A stretch of DNA of 64,000 nt from Bacteroidales bacterium (GTDB lineage Bacteria > Bacteroidota > Bacteroidia > Bacteroidales > Marinilabiliaceae). Both the position numbers and the translations under genes were made by a program. The stretch is from assembly GCA_003249255.1 (NCBI GenBank), contig QKJP01000049.1, positions 124,001 through 188,000 of the forward strand. Reading direction: 5' to 3'. This document shows, one piece after another, positions 9,349-19,959 of this stretch. The notes beneath the pieces were generated by a model that saw only the letters and a program-made list of their open reading frames with translations, was not told where the DNA came from and made no database searches. How positions within the stretch are numbered: position 1 is the first letter of the stretch; each line of letters opens with the position of its first letter.

Positions 9349-10323
9349 ATGTATACAATTAAGGAGTTTCAAACCATTATAGAAAAAGAGTTGTGTGCTC
9401 AAGATTTTGGAAAGCAACCAATTGGTCTTTATGAACCCATTGAGTATGTGTTGAGTATTGGGGGTAAGAGGATTCGCCCAGTCCTCTGTCTTGCTGCGTG
9501 TTATTTATTTACCGATGAAATAGACCAAGCTATAAGGCCTGCATTGGGATTCGAAATTTTTCATAATTTCACCTTGCTCCATGATGATATCATGGATCGT
9601 GCAGATGTTCGAAGAAATAAGCCTACCGTGCATAAAAAATGGGATGATAATACGGCCATTTTATCCGGTGATGCAATGATGATAAAAGCATACCAGTATC
9701 TGACAGATCTTCCGGAGAATCGACTAAAAAGAGTTATCGATTTATTCAGTTCTACTGCGCTTGAAGTTTGTGAAGGACAACAATATGATATGCAGTTTGA
9801 GAATCAAAATCATGTTGCTGTAGAGGATTATATGCAAATGATTAAGCTCAAAACAGCTGTTTTGTTAGCAGCATGTTTGAAGGTAGGTGCAATTATTGGA
9901 GGTGCTTCTGAAGAACAAGCATCTTTATTGTATGATTTTGGAATTAATATTGGGCTAGGTTTTCAATTGCAAGATGATTATTTGGACTCTTTTGGGGATG
10001 AAAAAAGTTTTGGAAAAGCCATAGGTGGGGATATACTGTGTAATAAAAAAACTTTTTTGTTAATTAATGCACAGTCTCTTGTGGAAGGATCGCAAAGGGA
10101 AATTTTAGAATACTGGATCGACGCAAAAGAATTTGATCCAACTGAAAAAATTAATGCTGTTAAAGATATTTTTTTAAAAGTTGGTGTTGCCGAATTGGCA
10201 AAAGAAAAAATGAATTCGTATTTTCAACTAGCTATGAATTCTTTGAATAAAGTTGAAGGTAAACCTGAGATGAAAAAAGAATTAGAAAGTTTTGCATTAA
10301 AACTCATTGAAAGAATCAGATAA
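9349..10323 (+). CDS. Trans-isoprenyl diphosphate synthase, probably short chain
   Basis: A 324-residue polyprenyl synthetase starting at ATG 9349. The first aspartate-rich motif is DDIMD (Asp79, Asp80, Asp83) and the second is DDYLD (Asp209, Asp210, Asp213). The substrate-binding segment GGKRIRP is at 39-45. The fifth residue before the first motif is Phe (FTLLHDD). A bulky aromatic there limits product length in many GGPP/FPP synthases, so a C15-C20 product is more likely than a long quinone side chain; this is an inference. It directly follows the MMPL exporter gene and precedes atpD by 45 bp. Confidence 0.92.
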   Translation: MYTIKEFQTIIEKELCAQDFGKQPIGLYEPIEYVLSIGGKRIRPVLCLAACYLFTDEIDQAIRPALGFEIFHNFTLLHDDIMDRADVRRNKPTVHKKWDDNTAILSGDAMMIKAYQYLTDLPENRLKRVIDLFSSTALEVCEGQQYDMQFENQNHVAVEDYMQMIKLKTAVLLAACLKVGAIIGGASEEQASLLYDFGINIGLGFQLQDDYLDSFGDEKSFGKAIGGDILCNKKTFLLINAQSLVEGSQREILEYWIDAKEFDPTEKINAVKDIFLKVGVAELAKEKMNSYFQLAMNSLNKVEGKPEMKKELESFALKLIERIR

Positions 10324-10347
10324 ATAACATTTATTTGTATCTTTTGA

Positions 10348-11882
<1,535 letters not shown>

Positions 11883-11883
<1 letters not shown>

Positions 11884-12128
11884 TGGATCTTTACTGCGAA
11901 ATAGTAACACCAGATAAGTTTATTTTTGAAGGGGATGTTGGTTTGGTTACAGTTCCCGGAGAAAAAGGCAGCTTTACTCTACTTAAGAATCATGCGCCAG
12001 TTATTTCTGTTTTAACTAAAGGGCAAATTCGTGTGATTAGTAAAAGTGGGCATGAACAGATGTACGATTGTGAAAGTGGAATGCTTGAATGTAAAAATAA
12101 TAAGCTTACCATTTTAATTCATAGATAG
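11883..12128 (+). CDS. atpC: ATP synthase F1 epsilon subunit, short form
   Basis: An 81-residue protein with the epsilon N-terminal beta-sandwich: VTPDKFIFEGDVGLVTVPG, then GSFTLLKNHAPVISVLTKG. It ends right after the beta domain (KLTILIHR) and lacks the C-terminal helical hairpin that inhibits ATP hydrolysis in E. coli and Bacillus. A short epsilon is known from several Bacteroidota, so this is probably the native length and not a truncation. It overlaps atpD by one base and is followed by an intrinsic terminator. Confidence 0.95.
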
Positions 12129-12149
12129 AAATAGATTTTAATATAAAAG

Positions 12150-12176
12150 TCCCGGTCGAAAGGTCGGGATTTTTTT
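12150..12176 (+). terminator. Intrinsic terminator of the atpD-atpC transcript
   Basis: An 8-bp stem (TCCCGGTC pairing with GGTCGGGA, including two G-U pairs) closed by a GAAA tetraloop and followed by a run of seven T. It starts 22 bp after the atpC stop codon and separates the ATP synthase genes from the glycan locus. Confidence 0.9.
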
Positions 12177-12219
12177 GCTTCTTTGCTGCTAGCGAAATAA
12201 ATCGGGCATATTTAATAGA

Positions 12220-13239
12220 ATGAATGATAAAATATTAATAATAAGGTTAAGTTCCATAGGTGATATTATTCAATGTATGTCAGTTGTTAGTGGGATTAAG
12301 GAGAAATACCCTAATTCTGAAATTCATTGGGTCGTTAGGTCAGACTTAGCTTCTTTGTTAAAGATTGATCCAAGAATTGATCACTTATGGGAATTTGATC
12401 GAAAAAAGGGATTTAAAGGAGTAATTGAACTTGGATTTCAATTGAGAAAAGAAGGTTATGACTTTGTTTATGATGCCCATAGTAATATACGATCTAATAT
12501 TTTAAAGGCTATATTATGTCCTTTGGGTTTGTGTCAACTTAATCTGGTAACGAGATATAAGGCTCGTTTTAAACGCTTTCTTTTATTTAAGTTTCGATTG
12601 AATTTATTACCAAAGCCTTTTAAAGCCTTAGCTTCATTCCAAAAGCCTATTGAAAAATGGGGCATTCAAGAATTTAACGTTCCATTTGAAGGATGGTTGT
12701 TTAAAGAAGAAATTAATCAGAAAGTTGATGCTTTGGTGTTATCACAGATACCTGATAATGTTAATTGGATTACAATAGTGCCTTCAGCAGCTTGGTCTTT
12801 AAAACGATGGCCTGTTGAATATTGGAGAACATTAGCAGAGTTAAAATCGGATTGCTATTTTGTTATATTAGGTGGACCTAACGATTCGTTTTGTGAAGAA
12901 ATAAGGTCTGTTGCTCCCGAAAGAATTATAAACTTAGCAGGTAAGACATCTTTAATAGAAAGTTTTTGTGTTGTTAGAAATTCCCAATTTGTAATAAGTG
13001 GAGATACCGGTTTCTTGCATGCAGCTGATTTGTTTCATAAAAAAGGGATTGCGCTTATTGGTCCCACGGCATTTGGTTTTCCATCCAGTCCAAATATTAA
13101 AGTGATGGAAGTTAATTTGCCTTGCCGTCCGTGTACTAAAGATGGGAGCGTGAAATGTAAGCTTAAAGAAGAAAAGAAATGCTTATATGACATCAAACCT
13201 GAAATGGTTGCTGCTCAAATAGATTTGATGATTGAATAA
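12220..13239 (+). CDS. Glycosyltransferase family 9 (heptosyltransferase-like)
   Basis: A 339-residue GT9 protein. The N-terminus ILIIRLSSIGDIIQCMSVV is the signature of ADP-heptose:LPS heptosyltransferases. The C-terminal nucleotide-sugar domain shows FVILGGPND, NLAGKTSL and ISGDTGFLHAADL. A C-terminal CRPC segment, followed by further cysteines, is common in this family. It probably adds heptose to the inner core of LPS or a related glycolipid. The next gene is hldD, the enzyme that makes the final ADP-L-glycero-heptose donor, which strengthens the heptose assignment. Confidence 0.88.
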   Translation: MNDKILIIRLSSIGDIIQCMSVVSGIKEKYPNSEIHWVVRSDLASLLKIDPRIDHLWEFDRKKGFKGVIELGFQLRKEGYDFVYDAHSNIRSNILKAILCPLGLCQLNLVTRYKARFKRFLLFKFRLNLLPKPFKALASFQKPIEKWGIQEFNVPFEGWLFKEEINQKVDALVLSQIPDNVNWITIVPSAAWSLKRWPVEYWRTLAELKSDCYFVILGGPNDSFCEEIRSVAPERIINLAGKTSLIESFCVVRNSQFVISGDTGFLHAADLFHKKGIALIGPTAFGFPSSPNIKVMEVNLPCRPCTKDGSVKCKLKEEKKCLYDIKPEMVAAQIDLMIE

Positions 13240-13249
13240 ATATAATTTT

Positions 13250-13257
13250 TACCTTTG
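13250..13257 (+). promoter_or_regulatory. Candidate -7 element upstream of hldD
   Basis: TACCTTTG matches TAnnTTTG perfectly and lies 23 bp before the hldD ATG. A TTTG at 13224-13227 could be the -33 element, but the spacer of 22 bp is longer than the usual 18-20. Confidence 0.4.
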
Positions 13258-13280
13258 CTGAAAAGCATTTATATCACATT

Positions 13281-14216
13281 ATGATAGTTGTAACAGGTGG
13301 AGCCGGATTTATCGGAAGTAATATTGTTAAAGGTCTTAATGAACTTGGGCATTCAGATATATTGATTGTGGATAATCTTGGTAATAGCCAAAAGTATTTA
13401 AACCTAAATCGTTTAAAGTATAGTGATTATATTGATAAAACCGATTTTATAAATCGATTAAACGACTTTCATGGCATTGAGGCTATTATTCACCAAGGCG
13501 CTTGTTCTGCTACTACTGAGTTAGATGCTAACTATTTAATTCGCAATAATTATGAGTATTCAAAAACATTATTGGCCTATTCTTTAGAAAATAAAATTCC
13601 ATTTATCTATGCTTCAAGTGCTTCGGTTTATGGTAATGGAGATGATGGTTTTTGTGAAAATCCAATGTGTGAATACCCTTTAAACGGATATGCTTTTTCA
13701 AAATGTATTTTTGATAATTATGTTCGGCAGAATGTTAAATTCGAAATTGACTCCCAAGTTGTTGGTTTAAGGTATTTTAATGTATATGGGTATCAGGAAA
13801 ATCATAAAGGAAGTATGGCATCTGTACCTTTTCATTTTTTTAATCAAGCCAACGAAAGTGGAGAAATTAAAGTTTTTGAAGGGAGTGAAAATTTCTTAAG
13901 AGACTTTATCTTTATAGAAGATGTTGTTAAAGTTGTGCTTCATTTCCTGAAATCCGGCAAAAGTGGTATATTTAATTGTGGAACAGGACAAGAACGCTCC
14001 TTTCTTGATATGGCGAATGTTTTTAGTAAGTTAAAAGATGATTGTGCCATTAAGTTTATTCCTTTTCCGGAACATTTAAAGGGTAAATACCAAGCCTTTA
14101 CTAAGGCAGATATCACTAATTTAAGGCGATCGGGTTTCAGTGATGAGTTTATGACTTTAGAAGCGGGAATGAAAAAGTATTTACAGCTGTTGTCTAAAAC
14201 AAAAGGCTTTTTATAA
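13281..14216 (+). CDS. hldD: ADP-L-glycero-D-manno-heptose 6-epimerase
   Basis: A 311-residue short-chain dehydrogenase/reductase-type epimerase. It has the dinucleotide-binding loop TGGAGFIGSN (5-14), HQGACSATTE (71-80, a hallmark of HldD/RfaD), SSASVYG (112-118) and the catalytic pair Tyr137 and Lys141 in YAFSK. It converts ADP-D-glycero- to ADP-L-glycero-D-manno-heptose, the donor for inner-core heptosyltransferases. Length and motifs fit the family (about 310). It sits directly behind the GT9 gene and in front of a tightly packed series of glycosyltransferases. Confidence 0.93.
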   Translation: MIVVTGGAGFIGSNIVKGLNELGHSDILIVDNLGNSQKYLNLNRLKYSDYIDKTDFINRLNDFHGIEAIIHQGACSATTELDANYLIRNNYEYSKTLLAYSLENKIPFIYASSASVYGNGDDGFCENPMCEYPLNGYAFSKCIFDNYVRQNVKFEIDSQVVGLRYFNVYGYQENHKGSMASVPFHFFNQANESGEIKVFEGSENFLRDFIFIEDVVKVVLHFLKSGKSGIFNCGTGQERSFLDMANVFSKLKDDCAIKFIPFPEHLKGKYQAFTKADITNLRRSGFSDEFMTLEAGMKKYLQLLSKTKGFL

Positions 14217-14222
14217 TTATCG

Positions 14223-15206
14223 ATGAATATTGTTATTGCGAGTGATAAAGTTATACCGGCTCATCTTTATGGTGGAGTTGAAAGGGTGATATGGGCACTT
14301 GGAAAGGAACTACAATTATTAGGGCATCATGTAACTTTCTTAGTTCGTGAGGGATCTCATTGTTCTTTTGCAGATGTTCAAATTATTGATCCTAATAGAC
14401 TTTTAGCCGATCAGTTGCCGGAAGATACTGATGTGGTACACTTTCATTTTCAACCAAATGAGCCAATCGAAATTCCATATGTTATTACGCAACATGATAA
14501 TAATAAAGACTCTTTGGTTGAGCTGGATATAAATACTGTTTTTATTTCACAGAATCATGCTGAACGCTTTGGATCAAAATCCTATGTATACAATGGTTTA
14601 GATTGGGCTGAGTTTAAAATGCCGGATTTATATAATGATCGAAATTATTATCATTTTTTAGGACATGCCGGTTGGAAAAAAAAGAATGTGCAAGGAGCCA
14701 TTGAAATTGCACGAGCTGCTCATGAGAAATTTCTAGTCATGGGTGGCAATCGAATTGACTTTAAGCAAGGCTTTCGTTTCACACCGTATCCTTCTGTGAA
14801 ATTTGCCGGTATGGTTGATAATGAAGCTAAGGGTAAGTATTTAAATCATTCTAAAGGTTTGGTATATCCGATCCGTTGGCATGAACCGTTTGGATTAGCC
14901 ATTATCGAAAGTTTGTTTTTTGGTTGTCCGGTTTTTGGAACTACTTATGGATCATTACCTGAACTTGTAAAAGGAGATGTGGGCTTCTTATCAAATAATT
15001 CTGCGGAATTAGCGGAGGCTATTAAAACTAAAGACTTATACTCTCCCAAAAGGTGTCATGATTATGCGAATGATTTATTTAATGCCAGAGAAATGGCTTA
15101 TTCATACTTGATAAAATATGAATTGGTTTTAGACGGACGCCAATTAAATGAGAGAGCACCAAAATTAATTGAAAAACGGGGTGATGTGTTGCTTCCTTTT
15201 GAATAA
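14223..15206 (+). CDS. Glycosyltransferase family 4
   Basis: A 327-residue GT4 enzyme of the GT-B fold. The N-terminus has the glycine-rich acceptor loop LYGGVERVIWALGKELQLLG. The C-terminal half has the EX7E-type motif in HEPFGLAIIESLFFGCPVFG. It is shorter than most GT4 proteins (about 370) because several surface loops are missing. The gene starts 6 bp after hldD and overlaps the next gene by 23 bp, so it is part of one transcription unit for core or O-glycan assembly. Sugar and linkage cannot be predicted. Confidence 0.88.
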   Translation: MNIVIASDKVIPAHLYGGVERVIWALGKELQLLGHHVTFLVREGSHCSFADVQIIDPNRLLADQLPEDTDVVHFHFQPNEPIEIPYVITQHDNNKDSLVELDINTVFISQNHAERFGSKSYVYNGLDWAEFKMPDLYNDRNYYHFLGHAGWKKKNVQGAIEIARAAHEKFLVMGGNRIDFKQGFRFTPYPSVKFAGMVDNEAKGKYLNHSKGLVYPIRWHEPFGLAIIESLFFGCPVFGTTYGSLPELVKGDVGFLSNNSAELAEAIKTKDLYSPKRCHDYANDLFNAREMAYSYLIKYELVLDGRQLNERAPKLIEKRGDVLLPFE

Positions 15207-16179
15207 TATTTTTGGGATTAAAAAGTTTAGATCCTTCCAGTTTAAAAGAAACAAGTTTTTGTTTTATTTGATGGGGTATTGGAGGATTGTTGTTCCAAAT
15301 TGTATTTTTAGATGGATGCTACCTCACTATATCAAGAAGGCTCAAAAACTAGATAGAGAGTGTTTGGATAGAGTGTCCTACTATAATAAACTTCAGAGTC
15401 AGTATGAATTTGATAGAAGACATCTTAGTTTAATAAAGTACACTATAAAAATAAAACCTAAAGCCTATTTTTTTGATGTGTATCGTTTAATTAGATATTT
15501 TTCAAATAGATACAAAATATGGCCGTTGTTTGGTGATATAATCGGTATACCTGAAGCGCCTGCTATTGTCAAAAGTAGACCAATATCTGATAATAATATG
15601 AATTCGGTTTTACTGAAGTTGAATAGTATTCGGCATTTTTTATTCATAAAGGATCCATTCGATTTTTATGCAAAGAAGGATAAACTTGTTTGGAGAGGAA
15701 ATATTCAAAGCAATCAAACAAATCGAATATTGTTTCTAAATAAATATATAGATGCTCATTTCTGTAATTTAGGACAAGTCAATAAACCCGAGACAGGTGG
15801 AGCATTCTTAAGACCTAAATTAAGTATTTTAGAACAGTTGGAATATAAATTTGTATTATGTCTAGAAGGAAATGATGTTGCTACAAATTTAAAATGGGTA
15901 ATGTCTTCTAATTCGCTTGCTGTAATGCCAAAGCCAAGATATGAAACTTGGTTTATGGAAGGCAAACTTATACCCGATTATCATTATGTATGTATTAAAG
16001 ATGATTTTAGTGACTTAGAAGAGAAGTTGAATTATTATTTGGATCATGAAGAAGAAGCCTTGGGAATTATCAAGAATGCTCATTTATATATTGAGAAGTT
16101 TAAAGATTATAAACAAGAAAAATTAATTTCATTATTAGTGCTTGAAAAATATTTTCGACTCCAACCAATTGAACAATAA
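15184..16179 (+). CDS. Glycosyltransferase family 90 (LpsA/CAP10-like)
   Basis: A 331-residue protein, read from ATG 15184 inside the end of the previous gene. The family pattern of GT90 (LpsA, CAP10, POGLUT) is clear. KLVWRGNIQSNQTNR corresponds to the conserved (L/V)xWRG(A/S) block. FVLCLEGNDVATNLKWVMSSNSL and PRYETWFMEGKLIPDYHYV correspond to the donor-binding WR..ylL...Sl.lk...wF...L.PgvHyv region. GT90 enzymes in bacteria attach glucose or galacturonate to LPS core. It belongs to the same operon as the flanking glycosyltransferases. Confidence 0.85.
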   Translation: MCCFLLNNIFGIKKFRSFQFKRNKFLFYLMGYWRIVVPNCIFRWMLPHYIKKAQKLDRECLDRVSYYNKLQSQYEFDRRHLSLIKYTIKIKPKAYFFDVYRLIRYFSNRYKIWPLFGDIIGIPEAPAIVKSRPISDNNMNSVLLKLNSIRHFLFIKDPFDFYAKKDKLVWRGNIQSNQTNRILFLNKYIDAHFCNLGQVNKPETGGAFLRPKLSILEQLEYKFVLCLEGNDVATNLKWVMSSNSLAVMPKPRYETWFMEGKLIPDYHYVCIKDDFSDLEEKLNYYLDHEEEALGIIKNAHLYIEKFKDYKQEKLISLLVLEKYFRLQPIEQ

Positions 16180-16182
16180 ATC

Positions 16183-16986
16183 ATGACATTGTCTTTAATA
16201 ATTACAACCTACAATCGACCAGATGCATTAGAATTAGTGTTGTTAAGTGTGTTGCAGCAATCAGTAATGCCAAATGAGGTAATTATTGCTGATGATGGAT
16301 CAACTCGAGAAACAGAAAATCTTATTATTAAATACAAACAAAAATTTCCGATTCCTTTACATCATTCATGGATTGAAGATAAAGGATTTCGCGCTGCTAA
16401 AAGCCGTAATAATGCCATTTTGATTGCTTCGAGTGACTATATCGTATTTATAGATGGTGATATAATTATGCATAAGCATTTCATAAAAGGTTATAAATCA
16501 AATATTGTGAAAGGTGAATATATAATGGGAAGTCGAGCTCTATTATCCTCTGAATTGACAAAGCAGCTAATAGAGAATAAGGTTATAAATGTAAGGTTTT
16601 GGTCAAAAGGGCTAAGTAATAGATTTAACGCTATTTATTTACCTTTTATTCACCATTTAATTCAAGGTTCTCAATCCCCACTTCGAAGTGTTAAAAGTGC
16701 AAACATGGGCTTTTGGAGAAGTGATATTTTTAGTGTAAATGGTTTTGATGAGCAGTATGAAGGTTGGGGAAGAGAAGATTCTGATTTAGCGGTGAGGTTT
16801 TCTCATGCTGGTATTAAAAGAAAAAATATAAAAGGAGCAATTGTAGCTTATCATCTTTATCATCAAGAAAATGATAGAAGTAGACTTCAAAAGAATGATG
16901 TATTGATTGAAAAGGTGATTAATTCTGATATCATAAAAGCAAAAATTGGGTTAAAAGAGTTGTCTGGTGATGAAGAAACGAATTGA
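16183..16986 (+). CDS. Glycosyltransferase family 2 with galactosyltransferase-type C-terminus
   Basis: A 267-residue GT-A enzyme. SLIITTYNRPDALELVLLSV and IIADDGSTRETE mark the nucleotide-binding N-terminus, and FIDGDII is the DxD metal motif. The segment NGFDEQYEGWGREDSDLAVR is the Glyco_transf_7C (galactosyltransferase-like) block, in which GWGxED is characteristic. It follows the GT90 gene by 3 bp and its last codons overlap the next GT4 gene by 17 bp. Confidence 0.9.
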   Translation: MTLSLIITTYNRPDALELVLLSVLQQSVMPNEVIIADDGSTRETENLIIKYKQKFPIPLHHSWIEDKGFRAAKSRNNAILIASSDYIVFIDGDIIMHKHFIKGYKSNIVKGEYIMGSRALLSSELTKQLIENKVINVRFWSKGLSNRFNAIYLPFIHHLIQGSQSPLRSVKSANMGFWRSDIFSVNGFDEQYEGWGREDSDLAVRFSHAGIKRKNIKGAIVAYHLYHQENDRSRLQKNDVLIEKVINSDIIKAKIGLKELSGDEETN

Positions 16987-18145
16987 TTTTTATTGTTCCT
17001 TGTTTTTAGCTGGTGGTATAGAAACTACATTGCTTCAGTTGTTGAGTAAAATTGATAAGGAGAAGTTTATAATACGATTAATTATTTTATTTAAGACGCC
17101 TGGCCAAGAAAATTTATTAAATAGAGTTCCGCAAGGAGTTGAAGTGAAATATATAGTAGGTAGTCATATTCTTAATTACTTTCGAGCGGAGCGACTTTTA
17201 AAAAAACTTCCGATAGGTTATAAAATTGTAGAAGAACTTTTTTTTGTGAATTTTCGTCGTTTCATTTTAAGAAAAACTTTAAAGAAATGTATTGCAGAAG
17301 CGGATGTTGTGGTGGATTATGGGATGGCGTTAATGAAGTATACCAATTTTTTATCTGGGTCTAAGTCTGTTATTTATTGCCACTTTAGTCTAAATCATTT
17401 AAACCGAAATAATGCACAGAAGAATTTAAAGCTTGTACATACGCTTAATCACTATAGTAAAGTTATTACTATTTGTAATGAAATGAAGGATCAATTTTTG
17501 CAGCACTTTCCCAACGCAAATGATAAAGTGATAAGTATTTATAATTTTATTGATGTTGATCAAATAAGATCGTTTGCTAATAGCGTTCCTCAAGTAAAAG
17601 ATGAAATTGGAAATTATATTATAGCAGTTGGACGACTAGATCAAAGTCAAAAAGATTACGTTACTCTTTTGAAGGCTTTTGCTTTATGTAAAAACGAGTA
17701 TGGAATTGATGAAAAGCTTGTTATCTTAGGAAAAGGACGAGATGCAAATATGTTAGTGGAATTGTGTCGTCAATTGGGTATCTCAAATGATGTATTGTTT
17801 AAAGGTTTTGAAATCAATCCATTTAGATGGATAAAAGATAGTCGGCTTTTAGTACATTCATCTAAGTTTGAAGGCTTGCCGACCGTATTAATTGAAGCTC
17901 ATGCTTTAGAGATCCCTATAATTGCTACTAAATGTGAAACTGGTGTAGCGGAGCTATTAGAAGATGGAAAAGCAGGTTTACTTGTGCCTGTCGGTGATTT
18001 TAATACAATGGCTAGTGAAATGGCTAGGTTGTTGAATGATAGAAAGTTGATATCTAGTTGTGTTGTTGGTGCAAAGAGTGTCTTGGAGCGTTTTACTCAT
18101 AGCAATACAATTCGAAAGCTAGAGGAGCTTTTACTCGAAGTTTAA
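16970..18145 (+). CDS. Glycosyltransferase family 4
   Basis: A 391-residue GT-B enzyme read from ATG 16970; a GTG one codon upstream is also possible. The N-terminal acceptor loop is LAGGIETTLLQLLSKI. The C-terminal donor domain contains IIAVGRLDQSQKDYVTLLKAF and the EX7E motif in SKFEGLPTVLIEAHALEIPIIAT. It is the last plus-strand gene of this run and meets the following minus-strand gene one base apart. There is no room for a shared terminator between them. Confidence 0.9.
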   Translation: MKKRIDFYCSLFLAGGIETTLLQLLSKIDKEKFIIRLIILFKTPGQENLLNRVPQGVEVKYIVGSHILNYFRAERLLKKLPIGYKIVEELFFVNFRRFILRKTLKKCIAEADVVVDYGMALMKYTNFLSGSKSVIYCHFSLNHLNRNNAQKNLKLVHTLNHYSKVITICNEMKDQFLQHFPNANDKVISIYNFIDVDQIRSFANSVPQVKDEIGNYIIAVGRLDQSQKDYVTLLKAFALCKNEYGIDEKLVILGKGRDANMLVELCRQLGISNDVLFKGFEINPFRWIKDSRLLVHSSKFEGLPTVLIEAHALEIPIIATKCETGVAELLEDGKAGLLVPVGDFNTMASEMARLLNDRKLISSCVVGAKSVLERFTHSNTIRKLEELLLEV

Positions 18146-18146
18146 A

Positions 18147-19082
18147 TTAATTATGCTCAAAAGAAGCAATGTGTTTTGAGCCACGAGCTAACTTAAATGT
18201 TTGTAAAAGCATAGAGAAATAAGGGTGCTTTTTTACACGTTTATGCCATAGCTTAACGTTTCTTGTTTTGTAAAACCATAAGAATGCTTTCCATGAAAAG
18301 CGAGAATTTAGCAATCGCCTGTATATGCTTACTGTTTTCTCTGCGTACAATCTATCTTTTTCGTTAAAAGCATTTAAGTCTATTAAAGCTTGAGTGTTAT
18401 TGTAAATAAAAGCTAAATGATCTCTTCGACTTCGCTCAATGCTAAAGTGAGCACTGGTGTCATGTCTTCTGTGGTATATGAGATTTTCGTATAAGAATTG
18501 GACTTTCCCCATGTTATAAGCACAAACGCCTAACCACCAATCATAAATAACAGTTTCAGGAAAAGGTAGAGCTGATTCCAGAAGATCTTTTTTGAACAAA
18601 GTTGTGCATCCGGTTATGAAGTTTCCTGCAATAATATATCTCATATCAGTACAAAAACGCATATCCTTTTCATTGGTAATGCAAATTGGCGGAAGAGGTT
18701 TTGAAGTAAATTCTTTATAGCCATGATGCATTAAAAGAGTGTCATCTTCCCATGCATCTAGCATTTTTTCAATTTTGTAAGGAAGCCAAATGTCATCTTG
18801 GTCTGAAATGGCAATCAGATCTCCAGAGCATAATGAAACTGCCTTTTCGAAATTTTTATTGAAGCCTATGTTTGTAATATTTGTTTCTAATCTAATTCTA
18901 TGATCTATATCAGCAAATTCTTTGCAGATCGATAGAGTGTCGTCAGAAGAACAGTCGTCTGATATTATGATCTCTATATTTCTGTATGATTGGTTTATTA
19001 ATGAGTTAAGTTGTTCTCTTAAAAAATTCCCTCCATTATAGGTAGCTAGAGCTATTGAAACTGACCTGTTTTGCTTGTACAT
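18147..19082 (-). CDS. Glycosyltransferase family 2 (rhamnosyl/galactosyl type)
   Basis: A 311-residue GT-A enzyme on the opposite strand from its neighbours. Motifs are SIALATYNGGNFLREQLNSL, IIISDDCSSDDT and AISDQDDIW. The (S/D)DQDD block is typical of RfbF-like alpha-1,3-rhamnosyltransferases. The C-terminal half is basic and helical (HKRVKKHPYF). It converges on the GT4 gene with one base between the two stop codons. The strand switch inside a glycan locus suggests it was inserted or shuffled as a separate cassette. Confidence 0.88.
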   Translation of the reverse strand: MYKQNRSVSIALATYNGGNFLREQLNSLINQSYRNIEIIISDDCSSDDTLSICKEFADIDHRIRLETNITNIGFNKNFEKAVSLCSGDLIAISDQDDIWLPYKIEKMLDAWEDDTLLMHHGYKEFTSKPLPPICITNEKDMRFCTDMRYIIAGNFITGCTTLFKKDLLESALPFPETVIYDWWLGVCAYNMGKVQFLYENLIYHRRHDTSAHFSIERSRRDHLAFIYNNTQALIDLNAFNEKDRLYAEKTVSIYRRLLNSRFSWKAFLWFYKTRNVKLWHKRVKKHPYFSMLLQTFKLARGSKHIASFEHN

Positions 19083-19096
19083 GTTCTGAAATTTAA

Positions 19097-19104
19097 CAAA
19101 AATA
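19097..19104 (-). promoter_or_regulatory. Candidate -7 element for the minus-strand GT2 gene
   Basis: Read on the minus strand this is TATTTTTG, a perfect TAnnTTTG match 15 bp upstream of the ATG at 19082. No convincing -33 element is seen in the AT-rich sequence behind it. Confidence 0.3.
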
Positions 19105-19200
19105 ATATATACTATTGATTTTTTTTATAATAGTGAATATTTTCTCAAAAAATGACCTTGAAATTATTTATTATCTTCACGAACTAAAATAGTTGAAAAA

Positions 19201-19956
19201 ATGAAAATCAAACCTGTCATTAGTTTTGTGATGCTTACTTGGAATAGGAAAGCTTTTGTGGAACTTTGTATGAAATCTTTTTTTGAAAATTTGTCTTACA
19301 AATATAAATTTGAATTTTTAATTGTGGATAATGGATCTAACGATGGCAGCGTTAGTTTACTCAAAGAATACGCTAAAAAAGAAAACCAAATTAAAATTAC
19401 TTTTTGCAAACGAAACAAAGGTTTGAATGCGTATAAATATTTGCTTTTCAAATCAAAAGGTGAATATATAATAATTGTCGATGATGATGTTATTGAGTTT
19501 CCGCCAAACTTTGATTATGAATTGGTTAATTGTTTGCTGAATGCGCGAGACTTTGGATATATTGCTTTGGATGTAGTTCAGAATGAATATACAAATGGAG
19601 CCAAACCTTCTGAATCTTTTTATGTCGATATTCAGAAAAGAAATGTTACTATTTCAGAAGGGCCTACTGGAGGATGGTGTACCATATTTAGGCGGAAGGA
19701 CTTTAAAAAGATTAGTTGGAAATTCTATCTTAAAAGATTGAATATGAAAAATGGTGAAGATGGAGTGTTGTCGAATCTATTAAAAACGAAACTTTCTTTG
19801 AAGAGTGGATTGTTAAAAGGGATAAAGTGTTTACATGCATCAGGGGCTTATTATTCTGAAAAATTTGGTCATTTAGAACGAGATATTAAGAAATATACAG
19901 ATGCTGGACTTTCTGATCATGCTGCTAATTATCAATCAAAAAAAAATAATTCCTAA
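19201..19956 (+). CDS. Glycosyltransferase family 2
   Basis: A 251-residue GT-A enzyme. SFVMLTWNRKAFVELCMKSF, LIVDNGSNDGSVSLL and IIIVDDDVIEFPP give the nucleotide-binding and DxD motifs (VDDDV). The C-terminal part is short. FRRKDFKKISWKFYLKR and GEDGVLSNLLK occupy the position of the catalytic ED block. It is followed after 3 bp by another GT2 gene on the same strand, so the two form a pair. The coding sequence is visibly AT-rich and lysine-rich compared with the housekeeping genes nearby. Confidence 0.82.
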   Translation: MKIKPVISFVMLTWNRKAFVELCMKSFFENLSYKYKFEFLIVDNGSNDGSVSLLKEYAKKENQIKITFCKRNKGLNAYKYLLFKSKGEYIIIVDDDVIEFPPNFDYELVNCLLNARDFGYIALDVVQNEYTNGAKPSESFYVDIQKRNVTISEGPTGGWCTIFRRKDFKKISWKFYLKRLNMKNGEDGVLSNLLKTKLSLKSGLLKGIKCLHASGAYYSEKFGHLERDIKKYTDAGLSDHAANYQSKKNNS

Positions 19957-19959
19957 TCC

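Noticed and set aside
15169-15183. TTG start giving five more residues to the GT90 protein
   Set aside because: The ATG at 15184 is in frame, gives a smaller overlap with the previous gene and starts closer to the family's first conserved block.
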